Assembly: GCF_014898815.1 (NCBI RefSeq)
Contig: NW_026515513.1
Coordinates: 1,178,001-1,242,000 of the forward strand
Length of the DNA stretch: 64,000 nt
Direction of reading: 5' to 3'
Source of the DNA: Panonychus citri
Lineage: Eukaryota; Arthropoda; Arachnida; Trombidiformes; Tetranychidae
Part shown: positions 33,446 through 44,495 of the stretch, piece by piece
Layout of the letters: every line of letters starts with the position of its first letter
Numbering within the stretch: position 1 is the first letter of the stretch
Notes under the pieces: model-generated
Told to the model about the DNA's origin: nothing
Databases searched by the model: none
Seen by the model: only the letters and a program-made list of their open reading frames with translations
Made by a program: the position numbers and the translations under genes

Positions 33446-34924
33446 TTACATTTTTGGATATGGCAAGCGTTTTACAGCTTCGACCTTCTTTGGGTCAGGT
33501 CTAATGCCATTACCAGAAACAAGATGACCTAGAAGTACGATTTCGTTGTAGCCGAACTTGCATTTTTCGAGCTTTACCTTTAGGTTGTACTTTCTGAATC
33601 GATCCAAAACGATTCTAGTCATCATTAAAAGTTCTTCCCATGTTTTACCAATAACGGGAACATCGTCGAAGTAGCCTAGACATTTGTCAAATTGGAGGCC
33701 TTCGAGGACTTTATTGATTAGTTTTTGAAAAGCGTATGGAGCTGCTGCTAAGCCCATAGGCAATCTCTTGTACTGAAACTTATTGTCAGGAGTTACAAAG
33801 ACAGTCTTTTCTCTCTCTTTAGGAGCAAGCTCAATTTGGTGATAGCCTTGGAATAGATCAAATAAATTGAAATACTTTCCTCCACGAACAGTTTCCAGAA
33901 TATCATCTATTCGAGGCATTGGGAAAGCAGGGACTCTAGTCAATCTATTGAGAGCACGATAATCAATTACGAGTCTATAACTTTTATCAGGACGTTCTAC
34001 CAATAGGGCAGGTGATCCACCTTCGGCAGTAGATTCCTCGACGATATCAGCGGCAATGAGTTCGTCAATTAGTTTTTTGAACTCTTTCTTTTTACCAATA
34101 GAACTCGGGTACGGCTTTTGATATGGCACTTTGTTGTCACCAATATCTATTTCAATAGGACATAACTCCTTTGGGACGAATCCAAGATCACGACGATTTT
34201 GAGCGAACACATCTTTATATTCTTGTAACAATTCCAAGAGTTGAGTTTGATAATCAATAGATAAGTTGGGATTAAGCTGACCTTTTAGTTTCTCTAAAAA
34301 GGAACGAACTTCGAGGCAAGTAAATTCACCTTTTGTGAGTTCAATCTCACTTGCTCTAGCAATGAATACAAAATTATCTTGAGTTTCAATTTTGTAAAGT
34401 TTTGAGCTTTGATCGAAGTCGAATGGTAGCTTATCAACAATATCATGAGGGTAAAAATTGTTTCTTGCAATTGATTTTGCTTTATCAAGCACAAGGTCAG
34501 TCTCTTTAGAGGTAATGAAGCGAAAATTAAATTCACCTTTTAGGGTCTTTCCATCTGGTGTTGCTCTCGCTTTGCAGATAAAGTACTTTCCATCGGAGTT
34601 AATCTGCATGTAGTACAAATGTACGAAAACAGATCCAATAAGAATAGTAGGCTCAAAGTTTCGGACGACTTTAAATTTAACCAATCGTACATCACCAATT
34701 TCTGGATGCACAAAAGAAGCGTAAGCGAAACCGACAGCATCTAAAGAACCTGATACACCTTTCAGTTGGCTGAATGTAGGTACGATATGTACTCCACATT
34801 TTAACGCTAGTTCGTAGTCGATGACAGAAGCTGTAGCACCGGTATCCAATAGGACACGACAACTTTCAATTGGGTTACCATTAGAATGTTCAATGTTGAG
34901 TTGAATCAGAGCCATGTGTTCCAT
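33446..34924 (-). CDS. Protease and reverse transcriptase (pol)
   Basis: ATG 34924 opens 492 codons. The aspartic protease at residues about 20-110 has the active site VLLDTGATASVIDY and a later FEPTILIGSVF. The reverse transcriptase at about 285-480 has ALLVERPDKSYRLVIDYRAL, FNLFDLFQGYHQIELA, the RLPMGLAAAPYAFQ block and the catalytic YFDD (in LGYFDDVPVIGKT), then VLLGHLVSGNGI. Both are full-length in motif content. The frame breaks at the 3-prime end in an A run, after RLPYPK. Gag and this ORF are in different frames, so a programmed shift or the breaks in gag must connect them. Confidence 0.96.
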   Translation of the reverse strand: MEHMALIQLNIEHSNGNPIESCRVLLDTGATASVIDYELALKCGVHIVPTFSQLKGVSGSLDAVGFAYASFVHPEIGDVRLVKFKVVRNFEPTILIGSVFVHLYYMQINSDGKYFICKARATPDGKTLKGEFNFRFITSKETDLVLDKAKSIARNNFYPHDIVDKLPFDFDQSSKLYKIETQDNFVFIARASEIELTKGEFTCLEVRSFLEKLKGQLNPNLSIDYQTQLLELLQEYKDVFAQNRRDLGFVPKELCPIEIDIGDNKVPYQKPYPSSIGKKKEFKKLIDELIAADIVEESTAEGGSPALLVERPDKSYRLVIDYRALNRLTRVPAFPMPRIDDILETVRGGKYFNLFDLFQGYHQIELAPKEREKTVFVTPDNKFQYKRLPMGLAAAPYAFQKLINKVLEGLQFDKCLGYFDDVPVIGKTWEELLMMTRIVLDRFRKYNLKVKLEKCKFGYNEIVLLGHLVSGNGIRPDPKKVEAVKRLPYPKM

Positions 34925-34974
34925 TCCTTGAACATCCCATTTCGGTGAGAATAGCTGAGGAAGGAATTTCAGAG

Positions 34975-35580
34975 TTAACTGAATATATGGTTGAGTCTAA
35001 TAGCATCAGGAGGGTCACTCTGTAGAGTTGATCCACTTAATACGTTGACATTGGTGGGCTTTTTATCACTAGATGACTGCGAAGTTGAAGGTTGTGGTTG
35101 TTGAGATGTTTCGTTAGAGCGAGATTTTTCCAATTTTTCTAATCTCTTTCTGCAATTTCTCCAAACATGACCTGTATTGTGACAAGAAGTACAATATGGT
35201 TTTTTACCTTGATTTTCGTCGATTTTTCCTTTAGGATCAGACGATTCACTTTTGTGTTGTTTTGGTTTGCTGGATCCTTGACCTCTTGAGGTTTCATTTT
35301 TAGATCTTTCAGCTTTTTTCTTTCTATCGTAATAATATCGATAGAGAATGTTGATGATTTTAGCTTCATCATTGTTAGCACCTTGTCGATAGATTTCATC
35401 AGCAATATACTCAGGAATATGAGTTAAAATATCGAACAGGAAACCTTTGTCCTCCATTTTACCTTTAACTCTTCTATTGAGTCGACGAAGTTTATCCAAA
35501 ACTCCTGTGGGGCAATTGTGAGGTCGTACATGAGACTTTAGCTGATAGGCATCATCTGCCGTTATAGCCGGAATGTTCAA
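34975..35580 (-). CDS. Gag C-terminal part: capsid end and CCHC nucleocapsid
   Basis: 201 codons with a helical capsid-like stretch (FLFDILTHIPEYIADEIYRQ), a Lys/Arg-rich region and one zinc knuckle CTSCHNTGHVWRNC (C-x2-C-x4-H-x4-C) for RNA packaging, then a Gln/Ser-rich tail. It lacks its own start codon and continues gag from the upstream ORF across frame changes at 35580-35770. Confidence 0.9.
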   Translation of the reverse strand: MNIPAITADDAYQLKSHVRPHNCPTGVLDKLRRLNRRVKGKMEDKGFLFDILTHIPEYIADEIYRQGANNDEAKIINILYRYYYDRKKKAERSKNETSRGQGSSKPKQHKSESSDPKGKIDENQGKKPYCTSCHNTGHVWRNCRKRLEKLEKSRSNETSQQPQPSTSQSSSDKKPTNVNVLSGSTLQSDPPDAIRLNHIFS

Positions 35581-35769
35581 TGCCTCTTGAGAGCAGTGAC
35601 ATACTCATGATAGTCAGTAATAGTCGATGGTATTCGAGAAGAAAGGAAAGTATCTCATGGAGAGACCTTTCTTTAGACATCTTAGCCTAGTGGCATCGGT
35701 ACAGTCTTCCAGTCCTAATCTGTGGGTTGATTTGTTAATCCATTCGGCCATGTCCTCCTTTAATAAATT
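35581..35769 (-). pseudogene. Gag middle, broken by two or three single-base frame changes
   Basis: Between the two gag ORFs another frame is open (AEWINKSTHRLGLEDCTDAT, then RYFPFFSNTIDYY), and after a stop a third (YHEYVTALKRH). Together they look like one capsid segment interrupted by single-base indels near 35765, 35625 and 35582. I cannot tell sequence error from mutation here. Confidence 0.7.
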
Positions 35770-36318
35770 CTACCACCTTTGGGTCTTTTTGTTGCTTTGA
35801 AGCATTGTATTAACTAGACCAAGTATGTCAGGTAGATGAGTTGAAGAGTGACTGATAGGTTCATCTTCATGAGTAATTGGAGTATTTGGACGGGGTTCAT
35901 TTGGCTCGGAATAATTGTTACCAATAGGCAATGTAGAAGCTGTAGTTGCACTAGCACGAAGATTAATTATCTTTTTAATAACACCGAAAGGAAGGCCAAT
36001 CACGTAGTTCAGTTTCAGTAACTGACTGAGAGTGTCTTGGTCACGTCCTATGTTGACAATCAAATTACGAATCTCGGATTCAAGGAAACCATTTTGTCGA
36101 TAATTACGAATCCATTGGGGAACATCCACATCTTTTACCTCCTGGACCGATAGGTCATCAATATCAGAGGGTTCAAGTTCTTCACCAATAGCTAAAAGAT
36201 TGGTGGCAACGACTTCATAGAGTCTTTTCTTAAGGAAAGAATTGGGTGGATGGGTAACACTAAAGTGGTCGAGAAGGGCGATGATTTCAGAAGGAATATC
36301 TTTGATGAGAGTAGCCAT
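35770..36318 (-). CDS. Gag N-terminal part
   Basis: ATG 36318 (MATLIKDIPSEIIALLDHFS) starts 182 codons of mostly helical sequence ending in a Pro/Ser-rich stretch. There is no zinc finger; position just after the leader and the downstream capsid and knuckle identify it as gag. It ends in a frame change near 35765. Confidence 0.85.
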   Translation of the reverse strand: MATLIKDIPSEIIALLDHFSVTHPPNSFLKKRLYEVVATNLLAIGEELEPSDIDDLSVQEVKDVDVPQWIRNYRQNGFLESEIRNLIVNIGRDQDTLSQLLKLNYVIGLPFGVIKKIINLRASATTASTLPIGNNYSEPNEPRPNTPITHEDEPISHSSTHLPDILGLVNTMLQSNKKTQRW

Positions 36319-36460
36319 TCGAACAATTCTTGAGTTCCAATAGGATCAGATAAGATATGAGTTTGATGAGCTTGAGAGTTCAGGTGAACTATTCACTGGT
36401 GTGGTGATGGGTAAGCACGATTACGTGTTTGTACCATAAGCACTGTTAATACACTTAAAA
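36319..36460 (-). other. Untranslated leader of the element
   Basis: About 140 bp between the primer-binding site and the gag ATG; it contains one CCTATTGG (sense) near 36337. No ORF. Confidence 0.6.
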
Positions 36461-36478
36461 CGATCCTGTGGGTCGCAA
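36461..36478 (-). promoter_or_regulatory. Primer-binding site, tRNA-Arg-like
   Basis: One base from the 5-prime LTR the sense strand reads TTGCGACCCACAGGATCG. Its complement looks like a tRNA 3-prime arm (CGATCCTGTGGGTCGC), and TGGCGACC-type sites in arthropod gypsy elements use tRNA-Arg. The expected TGG start is TTG here, a single mismatch. Confidence 0.55.
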
Positions 36479-36479
36479 G

Positions 36480-37184
36480 TGAAGGAAGATTTTGGGATTG
36501 ACTGAGTAACTTGGTGTTTCTATTGAAACAGGAAATTCATTTACCAATAGGTTGAATTTTACTGAGTCTCGCTAGAGTTTCACAATTAATCTACTGATTA
36601 ATTATCGAACACAGAAGAGCGATTAGTCCTTCACAATCTAATCTTACAAGTACTTTTAGGACCGTAATTAAGCGCACAGATTAATCAATGAAATGGTTTT
36701 TTATTAATTGAATTAGAATATGAAACGAACAGTTTCAAAGTAAAACTCTAACTGATTAACACTATGGTTAAATCAATGTATCAATAGATTCTAAATGGGA
36801 AAGCATTTAGAAAAGAACAAAATTTAAGATAAGAAATGGCGCCTTAGGCTTACAGTAAATCAAAAGAAACATAAATACGTTAGCTTAATCAAGCTAAACA
36901 GAAGATACTTTCCTTATAAGGTTAACCAAGATAAGGATTGTTAATAAAGAAAACAATGAGTTATCTTTAGATGATTAAATGATTAAAACAGAAATTTAGA
37001 ATTAACCCATTATTAAGGTTGATGAGTCTAATTGTCATTTCTTATAAGATTAAAATAAAGAAAAATGATTAAAATCAAAATGATAATAAAAAGAAGAAAA
37101 GAAACTAAAGTTAATCCAAAGGTAAATTGTTACCAATCATCGATTACCAATAGGGTTTTAGGAAGTGCGGATTAATACCTAACA
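36480..37184 (-). repeat. 5-prime LTR
   Basis: 705 bp, TGAAGG to CTAACA on the plus strand, matching the 3-prime LTR apart from small indels. It drives transcription leftward. Confidence 0.95.
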
Positions 37185-37188
37185 TTGA
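37185..37188. repeat. Right target-site duplication TTGA
   Basis: Matches 26680-26683 and directly follows the LTR end CTAACA. Confidence 0.85.
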
Positions 37189-37350
37189 GGAGAGAGGAGA
37201 GAAAGAGAGATGAAGAGGAGGTGAGAGTGAATGTGGTAGAGTAATAACGAGGAATAGGTAAAGTTAAAGAATTGGAAAATTTATTGATCCATGAAAAACA
37301 CCTTAGATATTTTGTTAATATTTCTTACCTGTTTATTTTTTGTTGTTGAT

Positions 37351-38568
37351 AAATTAGGTTCACCTTAGTTTACAATTCAAATAACGAACCACAAATAACA
37401 TTTAATCAATCAAAAGAGTTTACTTTTTGTCAATCAACTTACATCATTATCATCATGAGAAAAGGGAACAAGATGAACAGGAAAAGGTAAATCTTATCAT
37501 GTAAACTTATCATCCTCATCATCATCTTCTTCCTCTTCTCTCTCCATCCCTCTATCTCTCTCTATTTATTTACTCTTGTCTCTCTTTCTCTCTCTCTCTC
37601 TCTTTCTCTTTCTCCCTCTCCTTGTCTTTTTGCTCTCTTCTTCTTATTATTGAACAGTAACAACACTTTACTTTGATTTTTAATTACACTTTCAATCAAA
37701 TAATAGACTCTTTGTTTAATTAAGAAAATCAGTGAATAAGAGAGGATAAGGATAAGGATAAAGAAGAGAGGGAGAGATGATGATGATGATGAGAAGGAAA
37801 AGGTGAGAAAAGATAAATGTTAAACTGTGGATTGAATAACAAGAAGATTGAATAATGAGTTTGAATTAAACTTTTTTCATATAAACTAATAAAGGGATAG
37901 AAATAAATTCCCAGTGACCGATCAGGTTTAATATAATAAATTGTATTAGTTTCGGATGATGTCAAACCTGGGAAGTAAAAGTGAAGGAGGAAGAAGAAGA
38001 GGACAAAGGAGAGCGAGAGAGAGAGGTAAGTGAGGTAGCAGCAGAGGTGAGGAGGAGGATGACAAAGAAAAAAGAGAGAGAGAGAAAGAGATGATGATTA
38101 TGATGGCGATAAGCATAATGGTGATGATAAAGAAGATAAGAGTCATCTCACCCTCTATTTTACTCCCTGTGTGTTAGATGTATGTGTTAACAATAGAGAG
38201 GAAAAAAAAGTAAACAATAAAAATAAAGGTTATCTTTTTATTGTCCTTTAACTTGAATGGTAAAAATATATTGATGATAACAAACTCGTATTCACCACGT
38301 GCCAAAGGTACTTCCCTTTAGCCAACCTCAAACGTGCTTAACGCGTGTTTAAAGTGAAGAAGTAGGATGATTATGATGATGATGATGATGGAGAAGATGA
38401 AAAAAGAGAGGAGAATATAATAGAATCAGTTTCACTGATTTTTACAGTTACTCTTTCTCGTTTTCTTCCATTCATTCAACCTTGCTCTCGATTTATAACA
38501 AAAAAAACATATCCCAGGTTTGACTTGATCTTCCTAAAGAGTAGTAAAGGTTGACATAAATTAACGGA
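37351..38568. repeat. Segmental duplication block, copy A right part (partner 56782-58272)
   Basis: About 1.2 kb matching 56782-58272 in the same orientation, with internal differences in GA/GAT tracts (copy B has an extra roughly 200 bp of purine-rich repeats at 57420-57830). Minus-strand frames here are Ser/Leu-rich and reflect the repeats. Confidence 0.9.
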
Positions 38569-41500
38569 TCTTCATCATCATCATCATCTCCTCCTCCATA
38601 TCATCCCAGCATGATGGATTAAACTGCTTTCTCTCCCACACCCTCTTAATATTTATCATCATCATCATCATCAGCATCCTTGAGAAAATGTAGACAACCT
38701 CAAGACAGAATTTTCCAAATTTTGATTTTTGACTTTTTCTTTTATTCTTTTCAATCAATCGTTCATTTCCATATATTCAAGTGATGGAACAAAAATTACA
38801 CATTGTATCAAATTCTGATAAAAAAAGATCACATAAATTCATATGTATATTCATCATCTGATTTACATATTACCCTGAAAAGAGAGAGAGAGAGAGAGTG
38901 AGAGAGAAAAAGACAGGTAACACTTAAGTGGCTCGAATCGTATTCACCTTATACAAAATACCCTTTTCCTTTTCCTCTTGTGTAGACACTTATCCAACCT
39001 CCTCCATCTTCATCATCATCATCTCTCTTCCGTTTCTCACCTTCTTAAACTTATGTAACTTAATATGTTTCTTGAAGGAAGAGAAGAAAAAAATCTTCTC
39101 TCTTTCATCCTCATCTTCATCACCTCTCATGCTTATTGTTACCTTTTTTTTCACTCCTTCAAAAGTGTAAGAGATAATAATGTTTCCACAATCAACTTCC
39201 TGAAGAAGATGAGTACAAACATCATAATCATGTTGAAGAGAAAAACATAATCAACAACAACAGTAAAATTAACAAATGATCCGTCAAATCAACCTAATCA
39301 AAAGTAAACAATTAGGAATCAAATAACATTGGGAAGAAGATGAAGAGAAAAAAAAAGTTTCTTCATAAATAGAAAATTGAAATTTGAAACAAATCTCATT
39401 TACCCTGAGTATCCATTTTCATTAGGGATGAAAATATAACATGAAACAAGTATGAAAACATTGAAACAAATCAAGATAATCAGTTGATTTGCCTAATAAT
39501 TAATCTTAATCAAATAAAGGTAAAAACAATCAACTCTCTCTCTCTCTCAATCAATCTCAATTTATGGAAGGTACAATTATTATTAATCAATTTTAATTCA
39601 TATCAAGTCACTCAAAGTTTTTTTTTCCAAAACAAAAAGGAAACAAGAAACACTAATGACATTCACAGGCTCACATTGTATTTCAATTAAATCATCAAGG
39701 TAACTATTAATATCTGTGAGTGTATAATGTCAAGTGTATTAACGTGCCAACATATGAATACATTAAGATTGATTCAATTCTCAGTTGAATAATAAATTTC
39801 AAGAAATAATCAGTAACAATGTTTCAGGAATAATGATGATGATGGTGATGGGGTGGATTCTCAAAGGTGGATAAAGTATTTGTGTCAAATATATAAGTCA
39901 ATTCATTAGAATCTCTTTCTCCTTCTCATCATCTTACCTCTTTCACTTTCACTTTCTTTTCATCATCTTATCATTTGCTATTGGGGTTACAAGGTAGAAA
40001 CGTGGATATTGTGTTTATAACTTTCCTCTCTCTCTCTTCTTGTCACTTGGCCAATAAACACCAACGTTAGGATGAGGTGGAGGTAGTGATGAGGGAGAGA
40101 GATGATGATGATGATAAGAAACCGTTATTTTTATTTCATTTCATTTCATTGTGTATATATTTTTTTTTAATATAAATGCCATCAACTTTCAACTTGCTTA
40201 CTTTGTAGCTGTCAAAAGACACTGAAGATGATGACAAAAAAAAAGGTTTGATAAGTTGATGAAAAAGTAAGAGTAAACTTGTTTTCTCATCCTCATCTTC
40301 ACCTTGTCTTCATCCTCATCTCTCTCTCCCTCTCTCTCTCTCATCTTCCACCCACTTTTCTCAAAGTGTATCATGTATTGTTAAATTGTCTAATATTTAT
40401 CTCTGTGTGTCTAACGATATGTCAACAAATAAGAAGAAAATTTTTCTGTCTATCTTATCAATTTTTCATCATTTCATGTCTCCCTCTCTCTCCCTCTCTT
40501 ACCTACTCTCTCTCTCTCTCTCAGGTCCCTGGGTTTTTAAATAAATAAACATACACAATCGTAAACAAATTACCGTTATTGAAACTTAACTACTCTTAAC
40601 TAATATATCATCATCACCATCATGATAACAATTGCATGATTGATTCAATTGTGATTCACCAATTTGATTATCTTAACACAAAATTGTAATAACAAATAAA
40701 TTGCTTCCGTTTATATTAATAAATTTGATTTTTCACTAAATTGTTATTACTACAAAAATTAATATCAATGGAAAGTGAATACAAGAAAAACAAAACAAAT
40801 TCAATCAATCATATCCTGAATCTTTCTTTTGCCTAATAAACTATTAAGCAAGAGAGAAAAAAAAACTTCAATCAAGATCAAATTGCAGCAAGAAAAAAAC
40901 AATTTCTACAATTAACTTTCTAAGGTGATTACTTGATTAGTTAATTGTTTATAATTGTGTATGTGTACATATATAAGTAAATGAATCAAGTTAATACACC
41001 TTTGCACATTCGGGTGTATTATTATGAAACAGGAAGTTTGTGATTTGTTTTCAATCTCAATTTGTATCCTCGGTGTAATATTATCATTACAATCAGGGTG
41101 TAAATGTGTAAGGTAAAATTACAGTTGAAAGGTAATCAAGGATAAAAAATAATACTTTCTCTGAATTTATTATTACTTTGTTAAAAGATGATGTTGATGA
41201 TGATGATGATGATGATGCAGAAGAAAAAGGTTAACATGATAAGTTATATTCAATTTTGGTATCTTATCTTTTTCCATTTTCACATCATCAACTTCATCAT
41301 CATCATCATTATCATTTGCATCACTTTCTCTTTACTTTCATTCGAATCTTTTTCTCATCATTATTCACATTTTCAGACAAAATGGAAGAGAAACAGAAAT
41401 GAGAAGAATAGGAATTGGAGGAGGAGAAGGAGGAGAAGATGAGAGAGAAGATGATGAGGAAGGTAGAAAGGTGGAAAAGATGATGATGAGGATGCTAAGA

Positions 41501-43165
41501 AGATGAAGGTTTTAACTCTTACTCTTCCGTCATTGTAATACAAATAAATATATAAACTTGTCATCTCAGGTTCATATGATTAAAGTATCAACCATGATAA
41601 CGGTAATAATGATGATCATCATCATTTCTGAGAAGATAATTTCATCTTCATCATCACCTATTCTGTAAATCAAGATGAAGGTGTTCAGTTTCTTGATTTG
41701 CTAGTGAAAACTTTTATCTCTCTCTCTCTCTCTCACTTTCCATGTAAATTAAATTGTTCATAATAGTTTATTGTTACTTCATTTATAACTATTTCCTTGT
41801 AATGTTTTCATTGTATATTCAATAATCATCAACATGATGATGATAAGAATAAAATTTACAGTTTCTCAAAGCTCATTATCCTTTTTCACCTTTTTTTTAT
41901 CCTGATGAACATTATAATCATCATATTCTTTATTTTTTCATTAGCTTTCATCTTTTCATCATCTTCCATAATCATCATCATCATTTAAACTGTACTAACA
42001 CACCTTAAATAAACTACTACTACTACTACAACTACTACTTACTAACTAACAACTATTGATTATGATTACATTGATTCAAGAATGAAAAAGTAATATAATA
42101 ATCAGTGAGTATGTGTGTATATACAGATAGAAACTGAATCAAATGAACAAATAAGATGATGGTAAAGATGATCAAGTAAAATCATCATTCCAAGAATCTG
42201 GTTTTCTGTTTGTTATTATTCAATGCTGATTAATGTAAAGGGATGAAGATGGTTAAGTTTATATATATTACTATCAGTGAGAGGATGAGAAGGGAGGTAG
42301 AATAAAGTAAGGAAGATAAGTGGAAATAGAGAGAGAGAGAGAGAGAGATATGGAGTACGAGGTGGGAGTAAGGAAGGGTGTGGTGATGGGGAAGGGGGGA
42401 GAGTTGAACTGTCTGAATGAAATCGTTTAAATTATGATATTTATTTTATTTCCTACTAAACAACACACACAATAATCATATAAGTAAGTAAGTACAAAGA
42501 GTAACCTTAAACCAGGTCAGTAAACATTATTAAATACACTAAATTGGAGTAAAGTAAACAGTTAACACAGTAGCAATAGTAATTGTTGTAGGAAGATAAA
42601 AGTTGATGATGAGGATGGAGAGAGAGAGAGGATGAGGAAGAAAAGAAAGACAAATTAACCATCTGTCTACTTTTCTGTCTATAAAAATTACTTCATTTAC
42701 CTTTCATATTAATAAATATATACACCTAATGATGTTGATAATAATATAGTTATTAGCTTACCTTGTTATCCAATCATCATCATCATCATCATCAATAGCA
42801 ACAACATCAGTGACTTCATCATCCTAATCAACAATATCCATTAGGTAACAAAGTTTTCATCATGATAACAACAAAAAAGTCAATTTATATTATAAAAGTA
42901 TGCAAATGGTTAATTGTTGCTACTGATTTGGTTAATTTAAGACAATCAAAAACAGCAAATTTAAAAGTTAATTGTTATAAATATAAATTGTCAATTACAA
43001 TTGGATAGGAACAACAAAATAACATTATTATTATTACCATTTATTATAATTGTTACAATTAAATCCTTGACAGTATAAATTAAATTACCTTTTTGTTAAA
43101 TCAAGACTTTGCCTTTTCCTCCTCCTCATCCTCATCATCCTCATCCTCCTTCATCCAATTTGCCA
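38569..43165. other. Gene-free microsatellite-rich DNA
   Basis: TC, GA and CAT/GAT tracts (for example 38885-38905, 40318-40345, 41190-41220, 42330-42350) in AT-rich sequence. No protein-like frame. 40283-40330 resembles 24930-24975. Confidence 0.65.
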
Positions 43166-43346
43166 CCCCACTCCTCTCTCTCTCTCTCACTCACTCCACT
43201 CACTCTGTATCTTCCCTCCATTTAAAGTTAACAACAATACAAATGGAATCAAATTAATTAGTTTAAAAACAATGAGTAACCATCGTTACAATTTAACAAG
43301 AAAATTTTGTTGTTGTTGTTACCCAAATAAAAAGTAATGTACCAAA

Positions 43347-43406
<60 letters not shown>

Positions 43407-43999
43407 GAGATGCAGATGAAGGTAAAGAGGAAGATGAGACTTTTTTAAGCTTTAATTTAATTGTGATAATCATCATTATCTCCATCTCATCATTTCCACA
43501 TCCTCATCCTTTTGGTTTCCACCAAATGATAAACAGTTTAATTTAAATACTCATCACTAAAAAGGTATTAAATGTAAATGTTTGGTATTAACCTTGATGA
43601 TGATGATGATTCGGATGATAATATTAACTGAATTTGTAACAATATGATTACCGATAACATTTGGATCAATATATTCAACCTATGATTGTATTCAGAGGTA
43701 TTCATGTTGATGTTATATATTTATTTATTGTTGGATGTTAATGTTATTTGTATTGTGATTGTTGTTGTTGGTAGTGGAGGTGAAGGTGGGTGAGGTTGTG
43801 TTGTTGATGAGCATGATGATAATGTTGTCTCTCTCTCTCTCTCTCTCTCTCTCACTCACTCCACTCACTCTGTATCTTCCTCCATTTAAAGTTAACAACA
43901 ATACAAATGGAATCAAATTAATTAGTTTAAAACAATGAGTAACCATCGTTACAATTTAACAAGAAAATTTTGTTGTTGTTACCCAAATAAAAGCAATGT

Positions 44000-44049
<50 letters not shown>

Positions 44050-44495
44050 GATGATGATGATGAGATGCAGATGAAGGTAAAGAGGAAGATGAGACTTTTT
44101 TAAGCTTTAATTTAATTGTGATAATCATCATTATCTCCATCTCATCATTTCCACATCCTCATCCTTTTGGTTTCCACCAAATGATAAACAGTTTAATTTA
44201 AATACTCATCACTAAAAAGGTATTAAATGTAAATGTTTGGTATTAACCTTGATGATGATGATGATTCGGATGATAATATTAACTGAATTTGTAACAATAT
44301 GATTACCGATAACATTTGGATCAATATATTCAACCTATGATTGTATTCAGAGGTATTCATGTTGATGTTATATATTTATTTATTGTTGGATGTTAATGTT
44401 ATTTGTATTGTGATTGTTGTTGTTGGTAGTGGAGGTGAAGGTGGGTGAGGTTGTGTTGTTGATGAGCATGATGATAATGTTGTCTCTCTCTCTCT
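43166..44495. repeat. Tandem direct duplication of a roughly 655-bp unit
   Basis: Unit 1 (about 43175-43830) and unit 2 (about 43835-44490) are nearly identical, each starting at a TC run followed by CACTCACTCCACTCACTCTG, containing a long GA run (43351-43401; 44006-44045) and ending in a TC run. Non-coding. Confidence 0.93.

Larger units (their letters stand above)
26684..37184 (-). mobile_element. Full-length Ty3/gypsy LTR retrotransposon with a captured-type accessory region
   Basis: A 10.5-kb element on the minus strand: 5-prime LTR 36480-37184, primer-binding site, gag, protease, RT, RNase H, integrase, then about 3 kb of accessory ORFs before the 3-prime LTR 26684-27395. The order PR-RT-RH-IN and motifs such as RLPMGLAAAPYAFQ and YFDD place it in Ty3/gypsy (Metaviridae). 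LTR ends are TG..CA and the target-site duplication is TTGA. Gag and pol are broken by one-base frameshifts, several in homopolymers, while domain motifs are intact. There is no recognisable envelope gene. The accessory region encodes a RING-like protein and a REXO-like domain. It inserted into a segment whose paralog at 56.4-56.8 kb lacks it. Confidence 0.95.

Noticed and set aside
36461..36478. Possible tRNA gene fragment
   Set aside because: Only a 3-prime arm is present and its position beside the LTR identifies a primer-binding site. I found no full tRNA gene in the window.
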